This document shows positions 62,714 through 64,000 of a stretch of 64,000 nt of DNA, piece by piece. Source of the DNA: Bacillus sp. UNC41MFS5 (GTDB taxonomy: Bacteria > Bacillota > Bacilli > Bacillales_B > DSM-18226). Every line of letters begins with the position of its first letter. Position 1 is the stretch's first letter. Below the pieces are notes generated by a model, which saw only the letters and a list, made by a program, of their open reading frames with translations, was not told the DNA's origin and did no database searches. The stretch spans positions 56,280 to 120,279 of the forward strand of contig NZ_KK366019.1 in assembly GCF_000686805.1 (NCBI RefSeq), in the 5' to 3' direction. The translations under genes and the position numbers were made by a program.

Positions 62714-63640
62714 ATGGGTCATCACCATCATGGCCATTCGCATGGTCATTCACACGGACATTCACATACGAGTAATAAAAAAGCATTGTTGAGTTCCTTC
62801 CTATTAATTGCTGCCTTTATGATAGTTGAAGTAATTGGAGGTCTGGTAACAAACAGTTTGGCGCTTTTGTCAGATGCAGGGCATATGCTGAGTGACGCGG
62901 CCGCACTTGGGTTAAGCTTTTTTGCCATCAAGCTCGGTGAGAAACAGGTATCGCCGGAAAAGACGTATGGCTATAAACGTTTTGAAATTATCGCTGCAGC
63001 CCTGAATGGCTTAACACTTATGGTTATTTCCATCTATATCTTTTTTGAGGCTTTTCAACGCTTCTTCAATCCTCCAGAGGTGCAAAGTACTGGAATGCTG
63101 ATGATATCTGTGACAGGGCTGATCGTAAACATTATCGCTGCTTGGATATTAATGAAGGGTGACAAGGAAGAAAACCTGAATGTCAGAAGTGCTTTCTTGC
63201 ATGTCCTCGGAGATATGCTGGGATCGGTGGGCGCGATTGTTGCTGCATTATTGATTATGTTTTTCGGCTGGGGGATTGCAGACCCAATCGCAAGTGTCAT
63301 TGTTGCTGTCTTGATTCTCCTAAGTGGGTACAGGGTTATGAAGGACTCGTTTCATATCTTAATGGAGGGTGCGCCATCACAGATTGATATTAGTCATGTA
63401 AAAGAGGAACTTAAAAAGATCCCATTAGTTAAGGAAGTACATGATTTGCACATTTGGACCATTACCTCTGGTTATCCCGTCTTGAGCTGCCATATTTCCA
63501 TATTAGATAACGGTGTTCATGATGAAATCCTCTCACAATCCCAAAAGATTCTTCACGACCAATTTCACATCGAACACAGCACGATCCAAGTAGAGAAAGA
63601 AGCAAACGGCTGCCCTAGCCCGCATGGGACATGTAATTAA
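62714..63640 (+). CDS. czcD: Cation diffusion facilitator metal exporter, CzcD type
   Basis: A 308-residue CDF exporter. The His-rich N-terminus (MGHHHHGHSHGHSHGHSH) binds metal. Six transmembrane helices follow, with the zinc-site motifs LALLSDAGHMLSDAAAL in helix II and FLHVLGDMLGSVGAIVAAL in helix V (HxxxD pairs), then a cytoplasmic ferredoxin-like domain (about 210-295). It exchanges Zn2+, Cd2+ or Co2+ for protons. GGGGGG precedes ATG 62714. The promoter region carries a palindrome suited to a metal-sensing repressor. Confidence 0.93.
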   Translation: MGHHHHGHSHGHSHGHSHTSNKKALLSSFLLIAAFMIVEVIGGLVTNSLALLSDAGHMLSDAAALGLSFFAIKLGEKQVSPEKTYGYKRFEIIAAALNGLTLMVISIYIFFEAFQRFFNPPEVQSTGMLMISVTGLIVNIIAAWILMKGDKEENLNVRSAFLHVLGDMLGSVGAIVAALLIMFFGWGIADPIASVIVAVLILLSGYRVMKDSFHILMEGAPSQIDISHVKEELKKIPLVKEVHDLHIWTITSGYPVLSCHISILDNGVHDEILSQSQKILHDQFHIEHSTIQVEKEANGCPSPHGTCN

Positions 63641-63681
63641 GAATGCCCGATACCAATCATTAGTGTTGCGCTATCGTTTTT

Positions 63682-64000
63682 TGTCCTTCGGCGCCCTACC
63701 GAAGGACATTTTACTTGCTTACAAACAGAGTTCTGTCCATCGGAACTCTACCGAAGGACATTTACTTGTCTCCCGACAGAGTTTTGTCCATCGGAACACT
63801 TCCGAAGGACATTTTACTTGCTTCCCGACCGAGATTTGTCCATCGGAACTCTACCGAAGGACATTTTACTTGCTTCCCGACTGAGTTTTGTCCATCGGAA
63901 CACTTCCGAAGGACATTTTACTTGCTTCCCGACTGAGTTTTGTCCATCGGAACACTACCGAAGGACATTCTACTTGCTTCCCGACCGAGTTTTGTCCATC
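63682..64000. repeat. 52-bp tandem repeat array (runs off the window)
   Basis: Units begin with TGTCC at 63682, 63734, 63785, 63837, 63889, 63941 and 63993, a period of 52 bp (once 51). Each unit holds an inverted repeat GTCC(A/T)TCGG...CCGAAGGAC and a constant TTACTTGCTTCCCGAC segment. The array starts just after czcD. 52 is not a multiple of three, so the frames open across it are not genes. Confidence 0.92.

Noticed and set aside
63624..63936. Plus-strand frames through the 52-bp tandem array
   Set aside because: The period is not a multiple of three, so similar peptides appear in all frames; no ribosome site; clearly repeat-derived.
63682..64000. CRISPR array
   Set aside because: Spacers are conserved between units, the period is constant at 52 bp and no cas genes are present.

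Overview
The window looks like chromosome of a low-GC, Gram-positive, spore-former-type Bacillaceae (Bacillus/Neobacillus-like). The reasons are AGGAGG ribosome-binding sites with frequent TTG/GTG starts, sigma-A promoters with extended -10 boxes, and gene blocks in Bacillus subtilis order (tagO-LCP-yvyE / degSU-degV-comFA-comFC-hpf, and prfB-yvjA-cccB-ftsEX-ctpB-minJ). No tRNA, rRNA, CRISPR, prophage or transposase was recognised.

Layout. 1-14.9 kb: wall teichoic acid locus, with a 5'-truncated TagF-like/GT4 fusion, gtaB, two TagB-type polymerases, tagD, tagG, tagH, tagA, tagO and an LCP ligase. It also holds a secreted SH3b/glucosaminidase and a frameshifted, truncated tandem copy of it. 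15-22.6 kb: yvyE, degS-degU, degV, two intergenic arrays with an exact 21-bp period, a NERD-domain gene overlapping comFA, and comFC. 22.8-26.2 kb: hpf, then secA on the opposite strand. The flagellar genes that separate comFC from hpf in B. subtilis are absent.

26.7-35.3 kb: the most unusual part. A same-strand cluster encodes four multihaem c-type cytochromes with 10, 12, 6 and 8 CXXCH motifs (36 in all), plus a membrane-anchored TPR protein and an NHL-type beta-propeller. The first two cytochromes are tandem paralogues with NapC/NrfH-like membrane anchors. The last two have signal peptides and are predicted to be exported. No NrfA-type CXXCK site or other recognised terminal reductase is present. 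My inference is an envelope-spanning electron conduit from menaquinol to an extracellular acceptor. The cluster sits between secA and prfB, which are adjacent in B. subtilis, and secA is inverted.

35.5-45.2 kb: prfB with its programmed frameshift, a heptad-repeat coiled-coil protein, yvjA, cccB, ftsE-ftsX, an M23 hydrolase, ctpB and minJ (division and envelope). 45.4-50.7 kb: an FMN reductase and a TetR-controlled pair of drug-export-like units sharing a near-identical operator, one gene of which is frameshifted at its start. 50.9-56.3 kb: a two-component system followed by envelope genes (polysaccharide deacetylase, DedA, glycosyltransferase, PAP2); 11-bp direct repeats upstream of two of these units look like the regulator's sites. 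56.4-60.0 kb: ctaG and cytochrome bd oxidase including the 33-residue CydS. 60-62.3 kb: a polar amino-acid ABC importer. 62.7-63.6 kb: a His-rich CDF metal exporter with a palindromic operator candidate and a structured leader. The window ends inside a 52-bp tandem repeat.

All functions are assigned by reading motifs, family recognition and gene order; no database search was run.
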